Shown: positions 17,970-27,315 of the stretch, piece by piece | How positions within the stretch are numbered: the stretch's first letter is position 1 | Layout of the letters: each line of letters begins with the position of its first letter | From: Streptomyces chattanoogensis | Lineage (GTDB): Bacteria > Actinomycetota > Actinomycetes > Streptomycetales > Streptomycetaceae | Length of the DNA: 64,000 nt | Direction: 5' to 3' | NCBI RefSeq assembly: GCF_001294335.1 | Contig: NZ_LGKG01000138.1 | Span: forward strand, 1 to 64,000 | Translations under genes and position numbers: made by a program | The notes under the pieces: model-generated | The model's database searches: none | What the model was told of the DNA's origin: nothing | What the model saw: the letters and a program-made list of their open reading frames with translations, nothing else

Positions 17970-18902
17970 CTACTCGTCCCATTCATCGTCGTCATCGCCC
18001 AGTGGAGGGCCCGGCGGGGTGTGACCAAGGGGTATGTCAAGCGGTGGGCTTTCGAGCGCTGCGCGCTCCTCGGCGTCTCGGAACGCGGGCTCCGGGTCCG
18101 ACAGTCGCAGATCCCCAAGCTGCCGAGAGTCAGACAGGAGTATCCGCTGGCTAATCCGGAGAAACATCCCAGCATCGCGGAGCAGGTCCTCCGCTTCGCG
18201 CATACTCGCCGCGCCCGGGAGGCCGGCCTCGGCGCGAGCGCGCGTTTGAGCCCTAGCCGCGAATAGAACGCTCCACTCGGTCAGCTCCGGAGCTACTTCA
18301 GGAAGCACCTCCCATGCGCTGCGGATCCGCCTGCGGCATCCATCGCTCGCGCCTTCCGGCCGCCCTCGGGCAGCAAGCACGGCGGCGGCGGTGCGTAGTG
18401 CTGCCAGATGAGCCGTGGCGAAACGACCATTCGCAGACTCCATCTCAGATGCCTCTTGCAGGCCAGCCTCTGCCTGGGCCAACAGCTCCATCGCAGGACG
18501 AGGAACGGTCCCCTGACGCCTGCGGGCTCCCGCAGCGAGATCCATCAACTCTCGAAGGCGCGATATCAGCGCCTCTGGGACGCTGGTGGCTGCCAAAGCA
18601 TCATCCAGCTGGTGTGCGACCGTTCCAACCGTTCGTTCCGCATCGGCGATCTCGTCGAACGCGCGGTATACGAGCGCCACAGCCTTAACGGTCTGGGCGT
18701 CCGCACCAGCCGCGAGGTGGAGGCGAATTTCCGCTAGGCACTGAGCGACTGCCCTAGAGGTCCCAAGGACGTCATTGACGTCCTTCCCATAGGTGAAACG
18801 GATAACGCCGCCATGGCCATCCGAAACAGCACCCTCTTTGACCGCAGATTGTCGACCATTACCCGACGCCATCCCACCCCCGAAGCCGACACGAATGTGC
18901 AC
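17970..18902 (-). CDS. HEPN_SAV_6107-domain protein
   Basis: The 310-residue protein carries the actinobacterial SAV_6107-type HEPN domain around residues 140-245: LLAQAEAGLQEASEMESANGRFATAHLAALRTAAAVLAAR, then SAWEVLPEVAPELTEWSVLFAA and READDLLRD-like AEDLLRDAGMF. Its C-terminus is acidic and ends in DDDDEWDE. HEPN proteins are often RNases or partners in toxin or defence modules. The canonical RxxxxH motif is not evident here, so catalysis is doubtful. A GTG at 18902 and an ATG at 18872 are both possible starts. It is coupled to the membrane protein gene. Confidence 0.65.
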   Translation of the reverse strand: MHIRVGFGGGMASGNGRQSAVKEGAVSDGHGGVIRFTYGKDVNDVLGTSRAVAQCLAEIRLHLAAGADAQTVKAVALVYRAFDEIADAERTVGTVAHQLDDALAATSVPEALISRLRELMDLAAGARRRQGTVPRPAMELLAQAEAGLQEASEMESANGRFATAHLAALRTAAAVLAARGRPEGASDGCRRRIRSAWEVLPEVAPELTEWSVLFAARAQTRARAEAGLPGAASMREAEDLLRDAGMFLRISQRILLSDSRQLGDLRLSDPEPAFRDAEERAALESPPLDIPLGHTPPGPPLGDDDDEWDE

Positions 18903-19025
18903 ACGGCGCTCTCACCAGTGGTGGCGTGAGGCCGCGCGATCGGCCCGAGGATATCGCGCACAGCTAACCGGAGCAGAGCAAACCCCGTCGACCACCGCTC
19001 AACCGGGCCCGTCCCCGTACGCGGA

Positions 19026-19055
19026 GACCCCCGCCGGATCAAGCCGACGGGGGTC
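19026..19055. terminator. Possible hairpin terminator
   Basis: GACCCCCG (19026-19033) pairs with CGGGGGTC (19048-19055) across a 14-base loop. No gene clearly ends here, so it may be a relic or part of a leader. Confidence 0.3.
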
Positions 19056-19273
19056 CACATCGGTCACACCTGTCACGCGCGTGTCACCAACAGTGTCGAC
19101 GCTCCTGAACCACAAGGCCCTGACCAGGTCAAACGCTCCAGACTTGGACCACGTGGACGCCAGAAGACGGTTCCGACTACCTGGACGGCCTACGCACCAA
19201 CGCTGGACGCGGCCGACGGCGAGCCGGATGTCGCCTCCAGAGCATGAGGGGTACAAAGTCCAGGTGCACGACA

Positions 19274-19456
19274 GTGACAGCGCCCGGATTCTCGCGGGCG
19301 AAGGGCTACGACCTTGTTCGCCGCGGTGAGTTCCCGTACCGAGTGCTACGCATCGGGCGTAGCACACGTGTCGTCACCGCATCCTTGCTCCGTGTCCTCG
19401 AAGGCGGAGAGCCGGAGTACAAGGGTGCCCACACCGGATACTGCACGCCGTCGTAA
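19274..19456 (+). CDS. Excisionase-like helix-turn-helix protein, probably N-terminally decayed
   Basis: This frame of about 60 codons contains FSRAKGYDLVRRGEFPYRVLRIGRSTRVV, then SLLRVLEGGEP. It matches the second half of the MerR-like HTH used by excisionases and helix-turn-helix proteins of integrative elements (usually LGVSRSTVYRLVRRGEFP and so on). The first helix that should precede SRAKGYDL is missing or scrambled. With the integrase scrap at 16.75 kb it suggests a decayed integrative element. Confidence 0.5.
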   Translation: MTAPGFSRAKGYDLVRRGEFPYRVLRIGRSTRVVTASLLRVLEGGEPEYKGAHTGYCTPS

Positions 19457-19554
19457 CCCGTCACACATGAACTTCCCCCGGAACAAGCCGTCGTGGCTTT
19501 GTTCACGAGAACGGGTCTCGCTCAAAGCGCAATAGACGAGTCCCAGGGCGGACG

Positions 19555-20955
19555 TCAGCACATGGCGAGCTGCTCGTGCTCGGGAAGGTCGAAATGGGTG
19601 ATCCGGCCCTCGTGCCCGGCCTCCTGCAGTTCCTGGGCTTCCTGGGCGCTGCGGACCAAGGCGTGTTCGAGCTCCAGTTGGGGTGAGACCGGGACCAGAC
19701 CGGGGCACGGACGCACGATCCCGTACAGGGAGCGGCGCTTGCCCTGGGTGTAGAGCGGTACTCCGTAGGCGTATTGCCGTGACATCCGCGGAATCTCGGG
19801 GATCTCCACCCGGAGCTTGTCCTCGCGCCAGGCCCGCTCGGCGACCACGGCGAACAGCTCCTCGGACTGCTCCTTCGACAGCCGGCGCCACCACACGTTC
19901 GCTGTCTCCAGAGCGTGGCGCTCCTTCTCCTCCTGCTCGGCCTTCTCCCGGACGAGGCGTCCTTCCTCCTCGGCCTGCTGCCGGGCACGGCGCGCGTAGG
20001 CTTCCGCCCACCTGCCTTGCGTCTCCCGCCACGCGATTTCGGCCCTTTCTTCCCGCTGCTTGCGAAGGCGTTCTTCCTCCTCGGCACGCCGGACCCGCTC
20101 CTGCTCCTGCAGATCCTTTTGCCGTTGCTTCTCTGCCTCCTCGCGTTCCTCCTTCGCCGCCTCCTGGCGCTGGCGCATCAGCTCGTGCTTCGTCTGCGCG
20201 TCGGCCGACTGCAGGGATGTCCACCATCGGCTCCGCCGAAACCGCAGCTGCTTGTCGTCGACGGTGCGGTAGACCCGCCGGTAGCGCGGATAGCTTTCGA
20301 CGGAGACGAGCTGCCCGTGGAGCGCCCACCGCACGAACCGCTCCAGCTGCTCTTCGCGGAAGCTCCAGCCGCCGGCGGCGTAGTCGAAACCCGCGATGCC
20401 GTCATCGACAACCCAGCCCTGCCCCCTGCCCTGCGGCGCGCGCACCCGGACTGCAGGCACCGCGCTGATCCACTGCGGCGGTTTCTCGTGCGGGGAGACC
20501 CAGCACACCCGAATCGCCTCAGCTTCGTAGCGCTCGGTGCGGGCGCGGATGTCATCCAAGGTGATCGGGGACAGCTGCGCCTCCCATGCCATGCGCTGGG
20601 AGCCGTCTGTGGAGATGGCCATGACGTCCGCGCGCCATGAGCCGTCCTGGGCCGGCACCTCCAGCGCGGCGAACCATCCGGCCTCCCGGATCGCGGCTGC
20701 CATTTCCAGCTTGAGCATGTGGTGTTCCCATGACTCATTCGTCAGGCTGCACGACGGCGGCCGTCCGGGATCGTGGCAGAAGAACCGCACGCCGTAAGGC
20801 GAGACCTTGGCGTGCAGGGCCCATTCACATTCAGGGCAGGTGAGCGGTATGCGGGGGCGGGCCTTGTGGACTTGGGACCAGTCCAGGTTGTGCCCGAGGC
20901 CGGGGAGGGCAGCGTTAAGGCGGCCGAAGTCAGCGTGCAGCGCGGTGAAGGGCAT
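19555..20955 (-). CDS. CoiA-like competence protein with long coiled coil
   Basis: The 466-residue protein begins with a small zinc-binding region (LTCPECEWALHAKVSPYGVRFFCHDPGRPPSC). A CoiA-like nuclease block follows: HHMLKLEMAAAIREAGWFAALEV, WRADVMAIS and MAWEAQLSPI, giving the E...D...ExQ spacing of a PD-(D/E)xK fold. Residues 255-355 are an almost pure Glu/Arg/Lys coiled coil, and a further 110-residue domain ends the protein. CoiA acts in competence and recombination in Gram-positives. In Streptomyces such genes are accessory and may process incoming DNA. AGGAGG lies eight bases before the ATG. Confidence 0.7.
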   Translation of the reverse strand: MPFTALHADFGRLNAALPGLGHNLDWSQVHKARPRIPLTCPECEWALHAKVSPYGVRFFCHDPGRPPSCSLTNESWEHHMLKLEMAAAIREAGWFAALEVPAQDGSWRADVMAISTDGSQRMAWEAQLSPITLDDIRARTERYEAEAIRVCWVSPHEKPPQWISAVPAVRVRAPQGRGQGWVVDDGIAGFDYAAGGWSFREEQLERFVRWALHGQLVSVESYPRYRRVYRTVDDKQLRFRRSRWWTSLQSADAQTKHELMRQRQEAAKEEREEAEKQRQKDLQEQERVRRAEEEERLRKQREERAEIAWRETQGRWAEAYARRARQQAEEEGRLVREKAEQEEKERHALETANVWWRRLSKEQSEELFAVVAERAWREDKLRVEIPEIPRMSRQYAYGVPLYTQGKRRSLYGIVRPCPGLVPVSPQLELEHALVRSAQEAQELQEAGHEGRITHFDLPEHEQLAMC

Positions 20956-21469
20956 GAATCGCGCCTCCTGGCGATCCGGTGTATCCGACAGGACAGCGAA
21001 TACCAGGCGGCACGGACAGTCGTTTTCCAGACGAGGTCAGATCTATTGACCCCAACGCCCTTAACCGGCGGCGGTCTCCTGGTAGCCCTCACGCGGCTTC
21101 TGGGCAGGTAGCAAGGAGAGGGCCCGATGGGGCGAGGGTCCAAGTCGGGACCGCGCGCTACCACGACCGCCTCCGGGCACCACGAAGGAAGCCCCAGCGG
21201 CAGCTGCCTGCGCATCTGATGCAGGCACCCCAGCCGAACCTCGAACTCCGTTGGCACGAAGCCGCCCGATGGCTCGCTTCGCGCTTCGTACCACCGCGCC
21301 GCGGAGCGGAAATATAGCAGCGGGCCCCGCTCCACGGGCCGGGGGCCCGCTGCGGCGCACATCCCGTGGTGTGCCGCTGTCAGTGGCATACCGGATTCCG
21401 CAAGGGGCTGATCCGATGCTGTCTGCCCTCCCTTCCGAGGAGCAGGACCGCTTCTTTGCGCGGTGGCCC

Positions 21470-21805
21470 TTGAGCTGATTGATGGCCTGGGTACGGGCTT
21501 TGACGGCCGAGCCCTTCGTGAGTTTGTACATCCGGGCGATCTGCACCGGTCCATCGCCTGAACTTGGCATGGACGCACGCCCGCCCGCTCAGCACCGCCC
21601 GGGCCGCGTTCTGGACATCGAGCGGATCCGACTTGCCGCAGCGGCGTCGGTCCGTCCGGTCGGGCCGGTTCACATCGATCACTTCCACGCCCTGGGCCAA
21701 CAGGCAGCGGGACAGGCCGCCCGAAGGCACCCGTCCCCTCAACCCCGGCCCGCCGCACCGCACCCAGCCCTCCGGCCCACTCCAGCAGCGCCGACGCCGG
21801 ATCAA
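21470..21805 (-). pseudogene. IS110-family transposase remnant
   Basis: Blocks of the N-terminal DEDD domain appear in different frames: LLEWAGGLGAVRRAGVEGTG, then GVEVIDVNRPDRTDRRR, CGKSDPLDVQNAARAVLSGRA, and GSAVKARTQAINQLKG. The start and the entire C-terminal serine domain are missing. Several frame changes show long decay. The stretch from about 20960 to 21920 contains no intact gene. Confidence 0.8.
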
Positions 21806-21923
21806 AGGCCCGCACCGCGTCGTGGGGGATTCCAGGGGCCGTCGGCAACTCGAGCGGAGCCGTGGCAGGATCCCATGCCAGCCATTCGCGTGCCATGCCC
21901 GTCAAGTAGAAGGATCTGGAGTC

Positions 21924-22403
21924 TTGTTCAAGCCCATATCGCGGACAGCGCTGGCGTTCACCGCCTGCGCGCTCACTCTGACCGCCTGCACTTCCCCGTC
22001 GGCCAAGCGCGACGCGCACCCGGTCGCCACCGCCACCAAGACGTCCGCACCGACCTCCAGACCGTCACCGCACTGCCCACCGAAGAACCCCAAGGCCGCG
22101 GCGCCCGCAGCGGAGAAGGACGGCGTACGCATTGCCGCCCCGGTACGCCAGAAGGATACGAACGGGTTCCTCCTCGGCGTCGATGTGCCCAACTGCGGGA
22201 AGAAACCAGCACGGTACGAGGTCAACGTGCGACTGATCGGCCCGCGGGGCTACCTGGCATTCCTTCAGGTCAGGACCGACACAGTGCAGCCCGGCCAGAC
22301 CGTCTCCGGTGTCTATACGGCCCGTGACGAGGGCGGTACCAGCATCGAGGAGGGCGACACTCCGCATGTGGTCATTTACAACGTCATCACAGAAAAGCCA
22401 TAA
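21924..22403 (+). CDS. Putative lipoprotein
   Basis: The 159-residue protein starts at TTG 21924 with GGAG four bases upstream. The N-terminus reads FKPISRTALAFTACALTLTAC: a basic start, a hydrophobic core and a lipobox LTAC, so the mature protein begins with a lipidated Cys and is anchored outside the membrane. A Pro/Ser/Thr-rich linker follows, then a compact domain with GFLLGVDVPNCGKKPARYEVNV. The family is not recognised; the layout resembles small beta-sandwich lipoproteins. Confidence 0.65.
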   Translation: MFKPISRTALAFTACALTLTACTSPSAKRDAHPVATATKTSAPTSRPSPHCPPKNPKAAAPAAEKDGVRIAAPVRQKDTNGFLLGVDVPNCGKKPARYEVNVRLIGPRGYLAFLQVRTDTVQPGQTVSGVYTARDEGGTSIEEGDTPHVVIYNVITEKP

Positions 22404-22510
22404 ACCGCAGGACAGGTGTGCCCCCGATCTGTAAGGATCCACCCACCTGACCCACGAACAAGAGATCGAATGTTCCCTGGGTCAGGAGGACTACATCGCA
22501 AGGGGGATCG

Positions 22511-23095
22511 ATGCGCGTCCTGCGCAGCACCACCAAGTTAGTTCTCTCCGTCCTGCTGCTCCTCGCTGCCACCGCGGCCATGGCCAGTCCGGCCTCCGCA
22601 GCAGAAAGCAGGACCACGAAGAATGCCGACGGCACCTACACCATCGAGTACAGCCCCGAAGAAGCCGAGAAGCTCTTCGCCCGGGAACACGGCAGCCCTC
22701 TCGGCGCCCAACGCCTCATGGGAAGCAACCCCTGCGGCAGCGGCTACACCCACTCCGGCGGCGCACAGCGCATCACTGACTCAGGTGGCGTGCCGATAGT
22801 CACCGCCTACTCCTGGTACAAGGACATCCCGGACAACGGCTTCTACGAGGACCCCACCTGCGGCCTCCTCTACTCCGAAGGCAACTACTCCGGCAAGTCG
22901 ATGTACCTCAGCGCCACCCTGTGCGACAACTACGTCGACACGCCCTGCGCCACCGACGCCGGCTATTACGCCACCTACGCCGGACCGGTCCGCCAAACCC
23001 ATGGTTACTGCGGCAAGTACTACTTCTTCATGAAGAAGACGAAGACCAGCAGCGACCTTGCGCGCGGCAGCTTCACCGTCGGCGCCTGCAACTAG
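22511..23095 (+). CDS. Secreted cysteine-rich protein, unknown
   Basis: The 194-residue protein has a clear Sec signal peptide (LVLSVLLLLAATAAMA, cleavage near ASAAES). The mature part contains an even number of cysteines in spaced pairs (NPCGSGY, DPTCGLL, LCDNYVDTPC, GYCGKYYFFM, VGACN), which suggests disulphide bonding, and is Tyr/Gly-rich. It resembles no enzyme family I know. A hairpin terminator follows, and the next gene encodes another secreted protein. Confidence 0.7.
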   Translation: MRVLRSTTKLVLSVLLLLAATAAMASPASAAESRTTKNADGTYTIEYSPEEAEKLFAREHGSPLGAQRLMGSNPCGSGYTHSGGAQRITDSGGVPIVTAYSWYKDIPDNGFYEDPTCGLLYSEGNYSGKSMYLSATLCDNYVDTPCATDAGYYATYAGPVRQTHGYCGKYYFFMKKTKTSSDLARGSFTVGACN

Positions 23096-23100
23096 GAACC

Positions 23101-23140
23101 CAAGCCGCACCACCCCGCACCATGCGGGCGGTGCGGCTTG
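23101..23140. terminator. Bulged hairpin terminator
   Basis: An 11-bp outer stem (23101-23111 with 23130-23140) and a 6-bp inner stem (23114-23119 with 23123-23128) form a nearly continuous hairpin. It ends the secreted-protein gene 30 bases before the start of the large esterase gene. Confidence 0.75.
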
Positions 23141-23170
23141 CCTATGCCCAGCTTCATTCCAAGGAGCGCA

Positions 23171-26100
23171 GTGAAACGATTAAGACGGCAGACCGCCGTG
23201 CACCTGTGCACGGCCCTGGCCTTCGGGGCGACCCTGATACCCCTGTCCTCACTCCAGGCAGAAGCTTCTGATACACCGCCCAAGGGCGCGGCGCAGTGGC
23301 AGCAGCCCAAAACCCAGGACGTCGACAAGCCCAGCGCCATCGACGCCGAGGACCGCGCCCGCATCCTCGGCAAGAATTACGCGTCCTCCAAGGACACTGC
23401 ATTCACCACCTCCGGTGACGGAACCGGCTTCCACCTGCTGACTGCCAACGCCAGGGACGGCTACGCGTGGAAGACCGTAGCCACCTTGTCTGAGGACGGC
23501 TTCGACACCGACGCCTGGATCGGTAACGCCTGCGTCACCGGATCCGGGAAGTACGCCGCCGTCGCCTACGCGCCGCGCACCTTCACCAACAAGCCTGAGC
23601 TGATGGTGCGCGGCGCGTTCACCGCTGTCGTCAACCTGGCCACCGGCAAGGTCACCAAGCTGCCCTATCAGGCGACACTGGCCTACTTCTCCCCCGGCTG
23701 CGGAACCGGTGACAGCGCCGTGTTCTCCCAGCTCTCGCATGACGGCGACAAGAAGCAGCAGACACGCCTGATCACCGTCAATGCGGCCACCGGGAAGACC
23801 GCCCAGCCCGTCACCTACCCCGGACAGGTCACCTCCGCCATCCCCACCCGCCACGGCATCATCGCCGCGCACGGCAAGGAACTCGTCAAGGCCGCGGGCG
23901 GCAAGCTCACCACTCTGGCAGTCGGCAACAACTCTCCCTTCCAGATCAAGACCGACTCGGACAGCGGCGTCACCTACATCGACCGCACCGCCGATACCGT
24001 CAAGAAGAACTCCATCAGCAGCGCCCAGCATCTGACCTCCGCTCAGATCACCAAGGGACGTTCCACGCCGGTCACTCTCGCCAGCGGAAAACTCTCCGCC
24101 TGGGACCTGGACGCCTCAGCGAGCGGCACGGTGGTCATCACCGGGAAGGCCACCACCAAGACCGCGCTGCCGAAGACGGTCAAGAACCCCGGCAAGATCG
24201 CCATGGGTGCCCGTATCTCCACCCATGCCCAAGCCGCGGTCACCACCGCATGGGCGGACGGCAAGGACAGCCGGATCCGGCCCGAGGAAGCGCTGAGCGA
24301 ACGCACCGCCCGCACCACACTGCACGTCCTGGCCAGCGGAAGAACCGTCACCCTGGATGCTCACCCCGACGCTTCGCGTCAGGACGCGAACGGAACGGGG
24401 CCCTCGCCCACACTGCCTGGACGCAAGAAGGCCACCGGCCCGTCCACGCAGACCGCACGCACACAGGCCCTGGCCGCCGGCTCGCCCACCAACCCGGTCG
24501 AGGACGACCGTACGTGCTCCGTACCGCGCAACGACTTCAAAAAGCAGGCGTTCCAGCCCACGCCCCGCCAGGTCGAATGGGCTGTGGACCAGGCCGTTGT
24601 CGGCAAGCTGAACATCACCCGTTCCGCGAACTGGAAGAACACCGGCATGGGAAGCTACAGCCCCCAGGGCCTGTTCCCCGGCTTCGTGCTCTCCGGTGAC
24701 CCCAACCACAAACTCGACCCCGAAGACGCCGACGGCAACGACCACTGGCACATCCCCGCACAGATCCTCCTCGGGATCACTGCGCAGGAGTCCAACATGT
24801 GGCAGGCCACCCGCTACGCCGTACCCGGCGTCACCGCCAACTCCCTGATCGGCAACTACTACGGCATCGAGTACAGCGCCGACGGCGACCAGCTCGACCC
24901 GTGGAAAATCGACTGGTCGAAGGCCGACTGCGGCTACGGCATCACCCAGGCCACCGACGGCATGCGTCTCCCTGACAAGGGCCAGACCACCAAGACGCCC
25001 CTCGAGCAGGAAGCCATCGCGCTGGACTACGCCGCCAACATCGCGGCCGGAGCCCAGATCCTGTCCGAGAAATGGAACGACACCTACGACGCGGGCCTGA
25101 CCCTCAATGGTGGCAAGCCCCAGTGGATCGAAAACTGGTTCTTCGCGCTGTGGGCCTACAACTCCGGCTTCCACCCCAAGGGCAAGGAAACCCACTGGGG
25201 CCTGGGCTGGACCAACAACCCCGCCAACCCGCTGTGGAAGTCCAACCGCCTCCCCTTCCTGACGGCCGCTGACGGCGTGGGCGATGACTACAGTCATGCT
25301 GCCCACCCTCAGGACTGGCCGTACGAGGAGAAGGTCATCGGCTGGGCCGGGCGCCCCATCTCCGCGCTCTTCGCCCCCGGCGACTTCCAGGCCGGCTACC
25401 GTCCCGCGTGGTGGAACAACAACATCGCACGGAACACCGCCAAGCCGCCCGTCGACCTGTTCTGCAACGAGTCCAACTTCTGCAACCCCGGCAAGATCAG
25501 CGAAAACGACTCCAACGACCAGGGCCAAGGCGCCTGCACCCTGGACACTGGCAGCGACGAAACCAACCCACACCGGCTGCACTGCTGGTGGAACAAAACC
25601 GCACCCGCCTGGAAAAACTGTGACACCGCCGCAGACTGCGGCAACGGCGTCCATCGCTTCAACACCACCTACCCCGAGCAGCCCGACGGTAACGCCTACC
25701 CGCCCCGCTGCTCCCACGGCCTGCCCAATGGAAGCCTCGTCATTGACGACCTTCAGGCAGGATCCATCCCCGCAGGAGACGGATCACGGTTCTGCGGATC
25801 GATCTCCTCGCACGGCACGTTCAAGTTCTCCTTCCCTGAGTGGAACGGCGCCTTCCCGTCCAAGATCGACACCCATCAGATCGGGGCCGGGTACCAGAAC
25901 CACTTCTACTTCGCCCACACCCGTAAGCCTGAGTCCTACCCGGGCAATGCCGGGCGGATGAAGGTCACCGGCACCTGGACCCTGAACCAGAACATCGGCG
26001 GCTGGGCGCGGGCGTATGTGCACATCCCCGACCACGGGGCGCACACCCGCCAGGCTTCCTACGAGGTGGGTGGGACCGACTCCTCCTCCAGCACCACCCG

Positions 26101-27259
26101 CGTCGTACAGCAGCGCATCGGCAAGAACACCTGGGTCCCCCTGGGGGTCTTCAACTTCACCGGCAAGCCCAGCATCTCCTTGACCAACTTCACCAAGGAC
26201 GGCGCCGGAAACGAAGACGTTGCCTGGGACGCCGTAGCCTTCCAGCCGCTCCCGAAGAAGCCTGCCAACTTCGTGGTGGCCATGGGCGACTCCTTCTCCT
26301 CCGGCGAAGGCGCCTCGGAAGGAAACGCCAACTACTACCCGGAGACCAACTACCGGGACGCGCAGAACAAGTCGGCCCGTGACGCCTGCCACCGCTCCGA
26401 CAAGGCATGGTCGCGTCAGGCGAAACTGCCCGGGGCCGGCAAGTCCATCGGGGAGATGGCCGACGGGCGGGACGCGTCACTCGACTACCACATGGTGGCC
26501 TGCTCCGGTGCACGCACCTACAACATCACCAAGAAGAACGAGTACGGGGAACTTCCCCAGCTCGAGTCTGGCTACCTCGACAAGAACACGACCCTGGTGA
26601 CCATGTCGATCGGCGGCAACGACTCCCGGTTCACTCCGATCATCCAGGCATGCATCCTCGCTGGAGACAAAAACTGCGCTGACAGCCCCTTCAGGGACCA
26701 CGACGCGGACATCGACTCCACCCCGGGCGAGAACCGTGACGGCAAATATCAGAATCAGCCCATGAAGGCCGCCGTCCCCGGTTTGATCTCCGACATCGTC
26801 CGCACCGACATCACTTCCACCCTGCAGAAGATCCACGAGAAGGCGCCCAACGCAAAGATCACGCTCATGGGCTACCCGGAGTTGATCTCCGGCGACGCGA
26901 GCTGCATCAAGCTCGACGAGTTCCTGCCGTACGGCATCTCACCGCAGTCGAATGTATGGCTCAAGAGTGTCGCCAAAACCCTGGCGACGCAGATGGAAGG
27001 AGCGGCGGCGGACGCGAAGGCCAAGGGTATTGACGTCAAGTACGCCAACCCCATCTCCGAGTTCGCCGGAAAGGGTATCTGCGGTGATCCCGAGTCGATC
27101 CACGGGATCGTCTTGAAGACGGTCGACAGCGACGAACCGAAGATCGACTTCCCTCTTCTCGGAGAGTACGGTCTGTCGGCCCAGTCCTTCCACCCGAAGA
27201 TCGGCGGCGCACGCCTGTACGCCAACGTCCTGGAGCGGAGCCTGAACGGCTGGTACTGA
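23171..27259 (+). CDS. Large secreted transglycosylase - golvesin-like - SGNH esterase protein
   Basis: The 1,362-residue protein starts at GTG 23171 with AAGGAG six bases upstream; a frame start at 23138 is less likely. It has a signal peptide followed by an N-terminal beta-propeller-like region (residues about 60-400). Next is a lytic-transglycosylase-like domain around 540-700 (IPAQILLGITAQESNMWQAT, with the catalytic-type Glu, and CGYGITQATDGM). A golvesin/Xly C-terminal-like domain lies near 930-1030 (YVHIPDHGAHTRQASYEV). A C-terminal SGNH/GDSL hydrolase (about 1035-1362) has GDSFSSGEG, the block containing VACSGARTYN, SIGGNDSRF, and the final SFHPKIGG with the His. It probably works outside the cell on peptidoglycan or ester-linked polymers. 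Confidence 0.8.
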   Translation: MKRLRRQTAVHLCTALAFGATLIPLSSLQAEASDTPPKGAAQWQQPKTQDVDKPSAIDAEDRARILGKNYASSKDTAFTTSGDGTGFHLLTANARDGYAWKTVATLSEDGFDTDAWIGNACVTGSGKYAAVAYAPRTFTNKPELMVRGAFTAVVNLATGKVTKLPYQATLAYFSPGCGTGDSAVFSQLSHDGDKKQQTRLITVNAATGKTAQPVTYPGQVTSAIPTRHGIIAAHGKELVKAAGGKLTTLAVGNNSPFQIKTDSDSGVTYIDRTADTVKKNSISSAQHLTSAQITKGRSTPVTLASGKLSAWDLDASASGTVVITGKATTKTALPKTVKNPGKIAMGARISTHAQAAVTTAWADGKDSRIRPEEALSERTARTTLHVLASGRTVTLDAHPDASRQDANGTGPSPTLPGRKKATGPSTQTARTQALAAGSPTNPVEDDRTCSVPRNDFKKQAFQPTPRQVEWAVDQAVVGKLNITRSANWKNTGMGSYSPQGLFPGFVLSGDPNHKLDPEDADGNDHWHIPAQILLGITAQESNMWQATRYAVPGVTANSLIGNYYGIEYSADGDQLDPWKIDWSKADCGYGITQATDGMRLPDKGQTTKTPLEQEAIALDYAANIAAGAQILSEKWNDTYDAGLTLNGGKPQWIENWFFALWAYNSGFHPKGKETHWGLGWTNNPANPLWKSNRLPFLTAADGVGDDYSHAAHPQDWPYEEKVIGWAGRPISALFAPGDFQAGYRPAWWNNNIARNTAKPPVDLFCNESNFCNPGKISENDSNDQGQGACTLDTGSDETNPHRLHCWWNKTAPAWKNCDTAADCGNGVHRFNTTYPEQPDGNAYPPRCSHGLPNGSLVIDDLQAGSIPAGDGSRFCGSISSHGTFKFSFPEWNGAFPSKIDTHQIGAGYQNHFYFAHTRKPESYPGNAGRMKVTGTWTLNQNIGGWARAYVHIPDHGAHTRQASYEVGGTDSSSSTTRVVQQRIGKNTWVPLGVFNFTGKPSISLTNFTKDGAGNEDVAWDAVAFQPLPKKPANFVVAMGDSFSSGEGASEGNANYYPETNYRDAQNKSARDACHRSDKAWSRQAKLPGAGKSIGEMADGRDASLDYHMVACSGARTYNITKKNEYGELPQLESGYLDKNTTLVTMSIGGNDSRFTPIIQACILAGDKNCADSPFRDHDADIDSTPGENRDGKYQNQPMKAAVPGLISDIVRTDITSTLQKIHEKAPNAKITLMGYPELISGDASCIKLDEFLPYGISPQSNVWLKSVAKTLATQMEGAAADAKAKGIDVKYANPISEFAGKGICGDPESIHGIVLKTVDSDEPKIDFPLLGEYGLSAQSFHPKIGGARLYANVLERSLNGWY

Positions 27260-27274
27260 GCCGCTAGCCAGACA

Positions 27275-27310
27275 AGCATGCCCCGGCCGGATCAACGACC
27301 GGGGCATGCT
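27275..27310. terminator. Bidirectional hairpin terminator
   Basis: AGCATGCCCCGG (27275-27286) and CCGGGGCATGCT (27299-27310) are perfectly complementary. The hairpin lies between the stops of two convergent genes and can serve both. Confidence 0.8.
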
Positions 27311-27315
27311 GCTTC

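Noticed and set aside
24116..25717. 533-codon minus-strand frame inside the large esterase gene
   Set aside because: It is a shadow of the plus-strand gene, whose domains are recognisable. It is Gly/Val-rich and has no ribosome binding site.
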